Positions 55,627-63,878 of a stretch of 64,000 nucleotides of DNA are shown in pieces. The number at the start of each line of letters is the position of its first letter. Positions within the stretch are counted from its first letter, which is position 1. The DNA is from Metabacillus litoralis (GTDB lineage Bacteria > Bacillota > Bacilli > Bacillales > Bacillaceae). The stretch is from contig NZ_VOQF01000006.1 of NCBI RefSeq assembly GCF_007994985.1, positions 310,001 to 374,000 on the forward strand. The letters run 5' to 3'. The position numbers were made by a program, and so were the translations under genes. The notes under the pieces were generated by a model. That model had not been told where the DNA came from. It saw nothing but the letters and a program-made list of their open reading frames with translations, and searched no databases.

Positions 55627-56610
55627 CTAATAATTTTGAATTTTAGAGTCGAAATCTAAATGATACACTCGACCTTTGTTTTTTCCTGTGACATTTACCT
55701 TTAGAGAGGTGAGGATTTTGTTGGCTATATAAATGGAGGGGATTTTAAGGAAAGTTCTTATTTGAGCATTTGTAATTTCTTTACTTATTAACAAGAAATA
55801 GTCTTCTAGGGCAGAAAGGTGAGCATCCTTTGAGATGAAGTGACAGTAGTTACATATCCATCGACCTCTTCTAATTTCCATGGGCAACCTTGAACAATTG
55901 GAACAAATCACTCCCTTTTGTAGCTCCACATCTGATATATTATACAACTCAAGATAGTCAGTATTTCCTGGTGTATGTTTTTCGATCATAAGTTTACTTA
56001 ATTTGTTTAATTGATTTTCTGTGAGAAGGTTTTTCTCTTGAGATTCTTCGAAATATTTAATCTTAAAAGGAAGTTTTGCACTGTGAATCACTTTTTGATG
56101 GATTTTTTCATTATTAGGAAAAGTCTCAAGTATTGTGCGTGGAGAGCTTATAACAATAAGGTCTTTTATATGGAGGTTTTTGAATTTGTTTAGTTTCAAC
56201 CATTTGTTTAGCTGATTACATTGCCGTTCCACCTGTATTAACGGATCAGGAAAAGCTTCCTTAGTATTATTTTGTGTTCTTATTAATTGATTAAACTGAT
56301 TATCAAAGAATAGTGTCCCAGATATATTTTTCACTTCTAATAAATAAATGAACTTCCTTGATAGAATTAATGTATCAATATGAAAATAGTGTTTTCCATC
56401 AAATAGCCTAACATCATGCATGATATGGAATGTTTTTTCGTCAAGAAAACTCAAATGATAATCCAAACTTTTTTCTCCTTTATAACCTGCCAATCTTTTA
56501 GATATATTTTCACTAATAATCTCATATTTCGGGTGACTTTGTGCCAGACGACCTTGAATAGCTTTCAATTTTTTAATGGCGATGGGGTATTTGCGGGGTT
56601 TTACAATCAT
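55627..56610 (-). CDS. NERD-domain nuclease-related protein
   Basis: 327 residues. The NERD domain spans about 35-150 with YKGEKSLDYHLSFL and HIDTLILSRKFIYLLEVKN (Asp...Glu-x-Lys of the nuclease fold). A zinc ribbon follows at about 235-260 (CSNCSRL and CNYC). NERD proteins are thought to act in DNA processing or defence, without a settled role. Five ATTFGC-free but ATTTGC-bearing 21-bp units lie upstream (56686-56775). Confidence 0.85.
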   Translation of the reverse strand: MIVKPRKYPIAIKKLKAIQGRLAQSHPKYEIISENISKRLAGYKGEKSLDYHLSFLDEKTFHIMHDVRLFDGKHYFHIDTLILSRKFIYLLEVKNISGTLFFDNQFNQLIRTQNNTKEAFPDPLIQVERQCNQLNKWLKLNKFKNLHIKDLIVISSPRTILETFPNNEKIHQKVIHSAKLPFKIKYFEESQEKNLLTENQLNKLSKLMIEKHTPGNTDYLELYNISDVELQKGVICSNCSRLPMEIRRGRWICNYCHFISKDAHLSALEDYFLLISKEITNAQIRTFLKIPSIYIANKILTSLKVNVTGKNKGRVYHLDFDSKIQNY

Positions 56611-56685
56611 CTTATCATTCCTTTTCGTGTTTTATCACCATTTCGCCATCATACATCGTTATTCCTCTTATTCTAAAAATGACAT

Positions 56686-56790
56686 ATTTGCTTATTTCTT
56701 CATTTTATTTGCTGTTTAGTATGAGATATTTGCTTTTTCCGTGGATTTATTTGCTGTTTTGCTGATTTTATTTGCCGAAAACTAAATTAT
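56686..56790. repeat. Five ATTTGC boxes at exact 21-bp spacing
   Basis: ATTTGC starts at 56686, 56707, 56728, 56749 and 56770; the 15 bases between are T-rich but not conserved. The array precedes the NERD gene (start 56610). Positions two helical turns apart put every box on one DNA face. Confidence 0.85.
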
Positions 56791-56868
56791 ATTAGTTTTC
56801 CGACACAAATCGACACCTACATCCCCCTCCCCCGCTAGCCCAACTACTCTCCCTTCCCCCAACAATCA

Positions 56869-56898
56869 AAAAAGCTGACCCCGAAGAGTCAGCTTTTT
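56869..56898 (-). terminator. Terminator overlapping the metC stop
   Basis: AAAAAGCTGAC pairs with GTCAGCTTTTT; the metC stop codon TGA lies inside the first arm. Confidence 0.9.
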
Positions 56899-58064
56899 AC
56901 AGTCACAGCAGGCAATTTCGCAAATGCTGCTTCAAAATCTGCAATTAAGTCTTCAGCTTTTTCCAAGCCTACACTTAATCTTAACAATCCATCTGAAATG
57001 CCACGTTTTTCTCGTTCTTCTGCAGGCATTGCCGCATGTGACATTTTTGCCGGATAAGAAAGAATCGATTCCACAGCACCTAAACTTACTGCAAACACTG
57101 GTAATTTCACATGTTCAACTAACAGCTTTACTGCCTCAAAATCAGCAACTTTAAAGGATAATACAGCTCCAGGACCCTTTGCTTGATAGCGATGTGTGTC
57201 ATGACCTGGATGATAGCTTAAGCCTGGATAATAAACAGCTTCAACTTTAGGATGATCAGCTAAGTAGGCAGCAATTTTTTCAGCCGATTCTTGTGATTGC
57301 TTTAGTCGTACATGCAAAGTTTTCAATCCTCTTAAAACTAACCATGCGTCCTGAGCACCAAGTACAGCACCAAAGGCATTTTGTAGTTTGTATAAACGAT
57401 TACCCAATTCCTCATCCTTTACAACTGCTAGACCTGCTAATACATCACTATGTCCTGCTAAAAACTTCGTTGCACTGTGAAGGACAACATCAACACCTAA
57501 TTCGATTGGACGCTGAAGTTCTGGTGTTAAAAATGTATTATCTAAAAATGTAAGACAATTATTAGCTTTAGCCAGATTAACAATGCCTTTAATATCAGTT
57601 ACCTTCAACAAAGGATTTGATGGTGTTTCCATATAGATGACTTTTGTATTTGGGCGTATTTCTGAAGCTACTTGATGCAAATCTGTCATATCAACAAAAG
57701 TATGTTCAATACCGAATCTTGTTAAAACATCTGTGATAATACGGAAAGTTCCACCATACACATCTTCTGTCACAAGCACGTGATCACCTTGTGAAAGCAG
57801 CAAGAAGGAAGTTGAAATAGCTGCCATTCCTGAAGAAAAAGCTAATCCTCTTGCTCCACCTTCTAATTCAGCGATTGCCTGTTCTAATGCTTCACGTGTT
57901 GGATTTCCTGATCGTGCGTAATCATATTTACCAAATTCTTCAACATCAAATTGATGAAATGTTGAGGAATGATGAAGAGGAACACTTACCGCTCCTGTTC
58001 CTTTGTCAACCTTTGATTCATTATGCAACAGCTTTGTTTGAAAAGACCAATCATGATTGCTCAA
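56889..58064 (-). CDS. metC: Cystathionine beta-lyase
   Basis: 391 residues of the Cys/Met PLP family. The PLP lysine is in HSATKFLAGHSDVLAG near residue 200, with SGMAAISTSFLL and the phosphate-binding YGGTFRI upstream. It is close to B. subtilis MetC along its length (for example AVSLGAVESILSYPA). It converts cystathionine to homocysteine, the step after MetI. It overlaps metI by 14 bp, so the two are translated from one message under the SAM riboswitch. Confidence 0.95.
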   Translation of the reverse strand: MSNHDWSFQTKLLHNESKVDKGTGAVSVPLHHSSTFHQFDVEEFGKYDYARSGNPTREALEQAIAELEGGARGLAFSSGMAAISTSFLLLSQGDHVLVTEDVYGGTFRIITDVLTRFGIEHTFVDMTDLHQVASEIRPNTKVIYMETPSNPLLKVTDIKGIVNLAKANNCLTFLDNTFLTPELQRPIELGVDVVLHSATKFLAGHSDVLAGLAVVKDEELGNRLYKLQNAFGAVLGAQDAWLVLRGLKTLHVRLKQSQESAEKIAAYLADHPKVEAVYYPGLSYHPGHDTHRYQAKGPGAVLSFKVADFEAVKLLVEHVKLPVFAVSLGAVESILSYPAKMSHAAMPAEEREKRGISDGLLRLSVGLEKAEDLIADFEAAFAKLPAVTVKS

Positions 58065-59175
58065 CTGCTTCAGCTCCCTTCATTTGTTTAAATGCTTGTG
58101 CTAAATCTGACGTAATATCTTCTGCATGTTCAATTCCTACTGAAAAGCGCAACAGCTTATTACAGACACCATTTGCGATTCTAATTTCTTCTGGAATATC
58201 CATATGAGTTTGTGTGGCTGGATATGTGATAAAGCTTTCAATACCACCAAGACTTTCAGCAAATGTAACCATTTTTAGATTTTTTAAGAATGGATTGATC
58301 CAAGCTTCGTCTTTTAACCTGAAGGAAAGCATTCCACCTTTTCCTGGATATAACACATCTTGAACATCTTCATGATTCTCTAAAAATTCCGCAACTTGCC
58401 TAGCATTTTGCTCATGCTGCTTCATGCGTAGAGATAATGTTTTCATACCTCTCATTAACAGCCATGAATCAAATGGAGCCAAAACTGCTCCGATTGCATT
58501 TTGATGCATGAAAAACTCTTCACTAAGCTTCTCACCTTTAGTAACAACAAGACCTGCAAGAACATCATTATGTCCGCCTAAGTATTTTGTTGCACTATGG
58601 ATGACAATGTCAGCTCCATCTACTATCGGTGTTTGAATCACTGGAGTATAAAACGTATTATCAACAATCACTAAAATGTTATGTTTTTTTGCGACTGCAA
58701 CAAGTGCTTTTATGTCCGCTTCTTGCATTAATGGATTTGTTGGTGTTTCGATAAATAATGCTTTCGTATTTTCATTTATTAGCTTTTCTGTTTCAGCTGG
58801 TTTTGTAAAATCATCATATTGGAAATTTAGACCGTATTTTCTCCATTCTCTTTCAAAAAGACGGTATGTTCCACCATATAAATCAGAGGATACAATCAAT
58901 TCATCTCCACTTTGAAATAATGCCATGATCGTTTGAATTGCAGCCATTCCAGAGCTAAAAGCAAACCCTCTATCTCCATACTCTAAATCTGCGATTGCAT
59001 TTTCAACTAGTAATCTAGTTGGATTACCTGTGCGGATATAATCAAAGCCAGTTGACTCGCCAATACCTGCATGACGATATGCAGTAGAAAAATAGACAGG
59101 TGGATTAACCGTTCCCGTTACATTTTCACTTCTATTTCCAATTTGCGCTAATTTCGTTTCAATACGTTGATTCAT
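58051..59175 (-). CDS. metI: Cystathionine gamma-synthase / O-acetylhomoserine thiolyase
   Basis: 374 residues from the ATG at 59175, opening MNQRIETKLAQIGNRSENVT like B. subtilis MetI; longer starts run into the leader. PLP lysine in HSATKYLGGHNDVLAG, and ESFITYPATQTHMDIPEEIR near the C-terminus. It joins activated homoserine with cysteine or sulfide. Upstream lie an intrinsic terminator and a SAM-I riboswitch. Confidence 0.95.
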   Translation of the reverse strand: MNQRIETKLAQIGNRSENVTGTVNPPVYFSTAYRHAGIGESTGFDYIRTGNPTRLLVENAIADLEYGDRGFAFSSGMAAIQTIMALFQSGDELIVSSDLYGGTYRLFEREWRKYGLNFQYDDFTKPAETEKLINENTKALFIETPTNPLMQEADIKALVAVAKKHNILVIVDNTFYTPVIQTPIVDGADIVIHSATKYLGGHNDVLAGLVVTKGEKLSEEFFMHQNAIGAVLAPFDSWLLMRGMKTLSLRMKQHEQNARQVAEFLENHEDVQDVLYPGKGGMLSFRLKDEAWINPFLKNLKMVTFAESLGGIESFITYPATQTHMDIPEEIRIANGVCNKLLRFSVGIEHAEDITSDLAQAFKQMKGAEAVEQS

Positions 59176-59243
59176 TATCTTCACCATCCTAATTAGAAAA
59201 GTATGTAATTGAGAGGAAGGATTATGTTGTTTAAACACAAAAT

Positions 59244-59272
59244 AAAAAGTCTCCCTCGTTAAGAAGAAGACT
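59244..59272 (-). terminator. Riboswitch-controlled terminator of metI-metC
   Basis: AGTCTTCTTC pairs with GAGGGAGACT (two G-U pairs) around TTAAC, followed by TTTTT. The 5' arm can also pair with AAGAAG of the riboswitch P1 3' strand, giving the antiterminator. Confidence 0.85.
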
Positions 59273-59289
59273 GTGATTATAAGTGTGCT

Positions 59290-59682
59290 CCTTCTTATCT
59301 CTCAAGCATAAAAATGCTGATGTTGGCTTGCTGGATTTAGCACCTTGGCACTCGTGGAAGTTTTTGTTTGGTTTTAGAGATTGTTGATACTGTATTTTGT
59401 TATAGAAACATCAAATTTAGTATTGTGTTAGTTTTTTTCAGCAAGCAAGCTATCGCTTGCTTACGGCTTGCTTTTGCAAGCCTTCGACTGATAATGAAAA
59501 ATGCTTCGAACAAACAAGAACTCTTTGTTCGCTTCATTTTTCATTATCAGTCGTGCTGTAAAAAACATACTAAATTTAATTTTCCGAACGTAGCAATATC
59601 AACGGTACCAAATCTTCACTCGTTTTGAACCGGTTGCTGAGGCTTCATAGGGCCAGTCCCTCTGCCTCTCTTGATAAGAAAA
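59290..59682 (-). promoter_or_regulatory. SAM-I (S-box) riboswitch with giant P3 arm
   Basis: The 5' core reads TTCTTATCAAGAGAGGCAGA, then GGGACTGGCCCTATGAAGCC, then TCAGCAACC (59682-59632). The 3' core reads AAGGTGCTAAATCCAGC (from 59346 down), then P4 CAAGC...GCTTG, then TGAGAGATAAGAAG (to 59290). P1, the k-turn motif and the SAM-binding strands match the S-box consensus. Between the halves, at P3, lie 285 nt (59347-59631) of nested inverted repeats instead of about 20-30 nt. It senses S-adenosylmethionine and ends transcription before metI when SAM is high. Confidence 0.92.
59485..59553. repeat. Long hairpin inside the riboswitch P3 arm
   Basis: Arms CGACTGATAATGAAAAATG (59485-59503) and its exact complement (59535-59553) enclose further pairing GAACAAA/TTTGTTC. 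Flanking pairs are GGCTTGC/GCAAGCC (59465-59482), ATACTAAATTT (59567-59577 with 59413-59423) and TATCAAC (59597-59603 with 59383-59389). Confidence 0.9.
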
Positions 59683-59712
59683 TATATGAAGTTGTTAAAG
59701 TACTATTTCACT

Positions 59713-59741
59713 ACTTTACCTCATTGTAGTAGAGAATGCAA
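59713..59741 (-). promoter_or_regulatory. Candidate metI promoter
   Basis: TTGCAT, 17 bp, TAAAGT on the minus strand. The start site would fall near 59706, about 24 nt before the riboswitch. The -10 is a poor match. Confidence 0.4.
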
Positions 59742-59745
59742 TGAA

Positions 59746-60324
59746 TTATTTCAATAGTTTGATATCTTTGATAATTTTTTCATAAGGTACCTCTGATACA
59801 GCATCATATTGTTCAAGTATCTTATTACCCTTCATAAGGTAGATCGATGTACTATGAACAAATTGATTTGATCCTTCCAATTTTGCTGCAGGAGCAATAT
59901 AGCTTTTATTTGTGAAGTATTCGATTTCAGGTTGACTATATCCAGTTAAAAAGCTCCAATTTTTATAATCTGCACCAAATTGATCTCCAAAGGCTTTTAG
60001 CACTTCGGGGGAATCATATTCTGGATCAATTGTGAAACTAACAAGTTTTGCATCGAGTTTTTCGTCTTGCAATCTCTTTTGCAATGTGGCAATATGTGCT
60101 GTCATTGGTGAACAAACGGTATCACAATTAGTGAAAATAAACGTAGAGAGCCAAACCTGATCTTTGTAATCTTCTATAAGTTCAACAGCTTCACCATCTT
60201 GATTGACTGCTTTCAGTGACTCAACTGTCCCATTTAATGAAAAATGCTCTTCTAGATTGATAGACTGTGAACAGCCTATCAATGCTAGAACAGCAATGAT
60301 CATGATAAGTGATTTTTTTATCAT
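59746..60324 (-). CDS. SCO1/SenC-family lipoprotein
   Basis: 192 residues. The lipobox is AVLALIGCSQ. The thioredoxin-fold metal site is TNCDTVCSPM (CxxxC) with the conserved downstream His in NQFVHSTSIYL. SCO proteins deliver copper to the CuA site of cytochrome oxidase or act as thiol reductases. It is the last gene of the ABC operon, 9 bp after the binding-protein stop, which is an unusual partnership. Confidence 0.9.
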   Translation of the reverse strand: MIKKSLIMIIAVLALIGCSQSINLEEHFSLNGTVESLKAVNQDGEAVELIEDYKDQVWLSTFIFTNCDTVCSPMTAHIATLQKRLQDEKLDAKLVSFTIDPEYDSPEVLKAFGDQFGADYKNWSFLTGYSQPEIEYFTNKSYIAPAAKLEGSNQFVHSTSIYLMKGNKILEQYDAVSEVPYEKIIKDIKLLK

Positions 60325-60333
60325 TCTTAAAAC

Positions 60334-61338
60334 CTATTTCGTTAAGAATTGAGTGTCGATAAGATCACTGAATTCTGGTTTTTCTTTAAGAAATTTTAAT
60401 TCAAAAGATGAATTTGCAAATTCTTGAACAACATCAGCATTCACTTCTGTTGTATAGCTTACACGCTCCCAAGCACTTTCAACAATCTTTGGATCTAAAT
60501 CTTGATCTGTAATATCTTTAATAGAGTTAATCGCAATTTCACGAGCTTCTTCTGGATTTTCATTAATGAATGAAACTGATTTTTCATGAGCTTTCACAAT
60601 ATTTGCTACTAATTCTTTGTTTTCATCAATTAATTTACCACTTGTAACTAATACAGTATTAGGAAGAGTTGTTCCATACGAAATTTCATCTGTATCGACA
60701 ATAATCTTAGCACCATCGTTTACAAGCTGAGATGCCCAAGGCTCTGGAACAGCTGCAAGATCAACTTTTCCTGATTCAAACATAGCACCATACTGAGCTG
60801 GATTACCTGTTACATGCTTCAACGTTCCACCAATACGTGCTGAAGTAATACCTAGTTCTTGAAGAAATGTTTCCATTTGAACATCATGTGTGCAGCCTAC
60901 GCCAGGCGTAATAAATGTTCTTCCTGTTAAATCATTAACAGACTCAATACCACTTTTTTCAGATGCTACGACAACTGTTCCACCTGAAGATGCTCCTGCA
61001 ACAATTTTTACATCTGCTCCATTTGCAAAGTTGTTCATAACAGGTCCTGGGCCTACAAGACCAGCATGGATATCACCAGTTTTTAATGCTGTCATAAATG
61101 CAGCACCGTCTGGAAATGTTTTATAAGTTACTTTTACGTTTTCTCCTAATACTTCTTCAAAATATCCTTTTTCTTTTGCAATCATTGCTGGAACATGGTC
61201 AATATTTGGGAAGTAGCCAATAATAACCTCTTCTTTTCCACCAGTACCATTAGAACTCGCTGATTCTTTTGTTCCACATGCCGCTAAAACTCCTACAAAT
61301 AATATTGAAACTAAGCTTAATAATAATCCTTTTTTCAT
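60334..61338 (-). CDS. NitT/TauT-type ABC substrate-binding lipoprotein
   Basis: 334 residues with lipobox LFVGVLAACGT and the family opening IIGYFPNIDHVPAMIAKEKG. GRTFITPGVGCTHDVQME contains a Cys and His near the ligand site. It resembles aliphatic sulfonate/taurine or YtlA-type binding proteins. It lies 18 bp after the permease. The ligand is likely a sulfur- or nitrogen-containing small molecule, but no sulfonate monooxygenase is nearby. Confidence 0.88.
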   Translation of the reverse strand: MKKGLLLSLVSILFVGVLAACGTKESASSNGTGGKEEVIIGYFPNIDHVPAMIAKEKGYFEEVLGENVKVTYKTFPDGAAFMTALKTGDIHAGLVGPGPVMNNFANGADVKIVAGASSGGTVVVASEKSGIESVNDLTGRTFITPGVGCTHDVQMETFLQELGITSARIGGTLKHVTGNPAQYGAMFESGKVDLAAVPEPWASQLVNDGAKIIVDTDEISYGTTLPNTVLVTSGKLIDENKELVANIVKAHEKSVSFINENPEEAREIAINSIKDITDQDLDPKIVESAWERVSYTTEVNADVVQEFANSSFELKFLKEKPEFSDLIDTQFLTK

Positions 61339-61356
61339 CTGTAAAACCCTCCGTTG

Positions 61357-62112
61357 TTAGGTATCTAAACCCCATTTTTTCATTACATTTTTTTCAATTC
61401 GTTGGAAAAATAATAAATCCACAATAACTCCAATAACCATGATCATCATCATAATCGCGATAACTAAACTCATATCTCCAAAGTCAGAAGCGAATTTTAG
61501 TTTATATCCAAGTCCTGGTCCAGTACTTAATAGTTCACCGGCCATTAAAGCTCTCCAAGCAAATGCCCAAGCAAGTCTTGTTCCAGTTACTATATAAGGA
61601 ATTGATGCTGGAAACATTACCTTCCAAAATAAACGTAATCCTTTATAATCCATTGTTTGTGCTGCTTTTATAAAAAGAGGTGGAACATTTTTCATACCTG
61701 TTCTTACATTAATCGTCATAACTAATGTAGCACCTAAAACAACAATGAACGTAACTGCTGCTTCGTTTAAGCCAAACCACATTATCGCAAGAGGCAACCA
61801 CACAATACTTGGAACAGATTGCAACGCAATGATTAATGATCCTAATGTTTCATCAGCAGTTTTTGATTTTGCTAAAAAGACTCCTAAAATAAGTCCTAAA
61901 ACTAATGCAATTAATAAACCAATTACCAATCTTTTAAAACTGGCAACTAAATCATAAACAAGTGTTAAATCAAGAAATCCAGTATATAGTGATGAAAAAA
62001 CATCTGTTGGAGCAGGCAGTAAAGATACTGAAACATCAAGTACTGTTACAGCAACCTGCCAAACAGCTAGCAGAATTCCATAAAAAAGTATTCGTTTAAC
62101 GACGGGTTGCAT
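61357..62112 (-). CDS. NitT/TauT-type ABC permease
   Basis: 251 residues, six membrane segments, with the SsuC/TauC-type ATPase-contact loop FIKAAQTMDYKGLRLFWKV near residue 150 and PSIVWLPLAIMWFGLNE. Its start overlaps the end of the ATPase gene by 17 bp. Confidence 0.92.
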   Translation of the reverse strand: MQPVVKRILFYGILLAVWQVAVTVLDVSVSLLPAPTDVFSSLYTGFLDLTLVYDLVASFKRLVIGLLIALVLGLILGVFLAKSKTADETLGSLIIALQSVPSIVWLPLAIMWFGLNEAAVTFIVVLGATLVMTINVRTGMKNVPPLFIKAAQTMDYKGLRLFWKVMFPASIPYIVTGTRLAWAFAWRALMAGELLSTGPGLGYKLKFASDFGDMSLVIAIMMMIMVIGVIVDLLFFQRIEKNVMKKWGLDT

Positions 62113-62884
62113 ACTGTTGCTCCTTTTCTATCACTTTATCAATCTCTGTTTTTAATAAAGCTTTAATTCTTTCTTCATAACCTAATAGTTCTTCACCAGC
62201 TTTTTCACGCGGTCTTGGAAAATTCAATTCGATAATATCGACAATTCTTCCAGGCTGAGTTCCCATCACAACAATTCGATCAGATAACTTCAATGCTTCA
62301 TGAATACTATGTGTAACAAACAAAATAGTTTTTTTCGTTTCTAAAAAAACATCCTCTAACACTTCATGTAATCTTGAACGTGTTTGTTCATCTAGAGCAC
62401 CAAACGGTTCGTCCATTAATAACAAAGCAGGATCCATAGCAAGTGCTCTGGCAATGGATACACGCTGCTGCATTCCTCCTGATAATTCATGTGGAGAATG
62501 CTTTGCATAAGGACTTAATTGCACAAGAGATAAATATTTACTCGCTCTTTCTTGTGCTTCTTTTTTTGAAAGCTCTTTGCGTAGTGGAAACATGACATTT
62601 TCTTCAACAGTTAACCAAGGAAATAATGCTGCCTGTTGAAAAACCATTCCACGTTCTTTTCCAGGACCTTTTAGTGTTTTTCCTTGTAAAACAAGTTCTC
62701 CTGATGTTTGTGGTGTTAAACCTGCAACAATGGAAAGTAATGTAGATTTTCCACAACCTGATGGTCCTAAGATCGATACAAACTCTCCTTCTTTTACCTG
62801 CAAATCTATATTGGTCAAAACCGTTTCTTCTTTGTTATCACGGTTTTTAAATTGCTTGTTTACATTGTTAATAGATAAAAACAT
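62096..62884 (-). CDS. NitT/TauT-type ABC ATPase
   Basis: 262 residues from the ATG at 62884. Walker A GPSGCGKSTLL, Q-loop MVFQQAALFPW, signature LSGGMQQRVSIARAL, Walker B LLLMDEPFGALDE, and switch His in VTHSIHEA. First gene of ATPase-permease-binding protein-SCO. A strong sigma-A promoter lies 55 bp upstream. Confidence 0.94.
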   Translation of the reverse strand: MFLSINNVNKQFKNRDNKEETVLTNIDLQVKEGEFVSILGPSGCGKSTLLSIVAGLTPQTSGELVLQGKTLKGPGKERGMVFQQAALFPWLTVEENVMFPLRKELSKKEAQERASKYLSLVQLSPYAKHSPHELSGGMQQRVSIARALAMDPALLLMDEPFGALDEQTRSRLHEVLEDVFLETKKTILFVTHSIHEALKLSDRIVVMGTQPGRIVDIIELNFPRPREKAGEELLGYEERIKALLKTEIDKVIEKEQQYATRR

Positions 62885-62938
62885 TGCTCTCACCCGCTTT
62901 TGTATAATTCATATCTTTTTTATCGGATTAATAAGATT

Positions 62939-62966
62939 ATTATATAAAGTATTAGAAAAAAGTCAA
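62939..62966 (-). promoter_or_regulatory. Sigma-A promoter of the NitT/TauT-type operon
   Basis: TTGACT, 16 bp, TATAAT on the minus strand, leaving a leader of about 50 nt before the ATPase start. Confidence 0.7.
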
Positions 62967-63022
62967 TGGTTTTGTTTATTGTTCGAATATTCATTATGGG
63001 TTTTTTGTGATCACAAAAACAA

Positions 63023-63055
63023 CGCTCAGAGAAAAATCCTCTGAGCGTCTATAAT
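63023..63055 (-). terminator. Terminator after the small gene at 63103
   Basis: ACGCTCAGAG pairs with CTCTGAGCGT around GATTTTT; then TGTTTTTG on the minus strand. Confidence 0.85.
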
Positions 63056-63102
63056 AAGCAATTGATATATACTGCTTTTTTACCCTAGTTAAACTTCATT
63101 TA

Positions 63103-63378
63103 TTATTTTTCTTTTTCGTCATAATAATTTACTGAAAATGCTGCACCTTCTGAAACCATTTTATTATCTTCAATATCATGTGGATGAGGATGTCCTGCTT
63201 TTTCTATTACTTCTTTGTCTCTATCTCGGAACATATTTTGGATTTTGTTTCTTACTGCTTTCAATGTTTCTACTAGTTTATCTTTTCTGGATTGATCTTT
63301 AAGTACGTATGAAGTAACACCTATCGTTGATAAAGCAACTCCGGATGCAACCACTTTCTTTTTAGTATTTTGTTTCAT
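63103..63378 (-). CDS. Small protein of unknown function
   Basis: 91 residues from the ATG at 63378, with GGAG 9 nt upstream. It has an N-terminal hydrophobic segment (VVASGVALSTIGVTSYVL) and a charged helical remainder with GHPHPHD, a possible metal-binding His cluster. It looks like a small membrane-anchored protein, loosely YtxH-like. I do not recognise the family. It is monocistronic with its own terminator. Confidence 0.7.
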   Translation of the reverse strand: MKQNTKKKVVASGVALSTIGVTSYVLKDQSRKDKLVETLKAVRNKIQNMFRDRDKEVIEKAGHPHPHDIEDNKMVSEGAAFSVNYYDEKEK

Positions 63379-63396
63379 TTGTGATTCTCCTCTCAC

Positions 63397-63654
63397 TTTT
63401 TAATAGGTTTACTAGACTATTCCCTTTTTCTACTATATTAAAACGTTTAGAATTATGATAATGATTGTACTGTCTATAATAAAGATAGTTTCTGGTTTTT
63501 CATTTAGATTTAGTTAGTAACGAGTTCGTTTCATTTCGCTCCACTATGGGGGAATTAATTAGCATAACCTTTTAAAAAAAATTCAAAAGATGAAACAATA
63601 AACCAAGTTATGTTCATTAATTTTTAGGAAAAGGATATAAATTCAAAAAGTCAT
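63397..63654. other. Intergenic, nothing recognised
   Basis: A/T-rich with no gene, RNA or repeat that I can support. Confidence 0.4.
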
Positions 63655-63846
63655 TTATAAAATAATTAATTCTAAATCTAATAAAATAGATTCAAGATGA
63701 ACTAAATGTGATTTACGAAAATAGCTAATTTCTTTTGCAATCAATACCATTTTTAAGCCATTTAATGAAATAACCGCGTATGGTTTTACTGTCAGTTGAT
63801 AATCGGATAAAATAGAAAGGGATTTCATTTTAGTTATGATATCCAC
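63655..63846 (-). CDS. Doubtful short reading frame
   Basis: 63 codons from GTG 63846. There is no ribosome site before the GTG; an internal ATG (63828) is also weakly placed. Composition is normal for the region and it diverges from the esterase, so a small regulator is possible, but the support is thin. Confidence 0.2.
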   Translation of the reverse strand: MDIITKMKSLSILSDYQLTVKPYAVISLNGLKMVLIAKEISYFRKSHLVHLESILLDLELIIL

Positions 63847-63878
63847 TGCATTGGCGCTTACTTCTAAGGAGGTTTATC

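Noticed and set aside
62884-62966. A second S-box or T-box leader before the NitT/TauT-type operon
   Set aside because: The leader between promoter and start is only about 50 nt, with none of the riboswitch core motifs.
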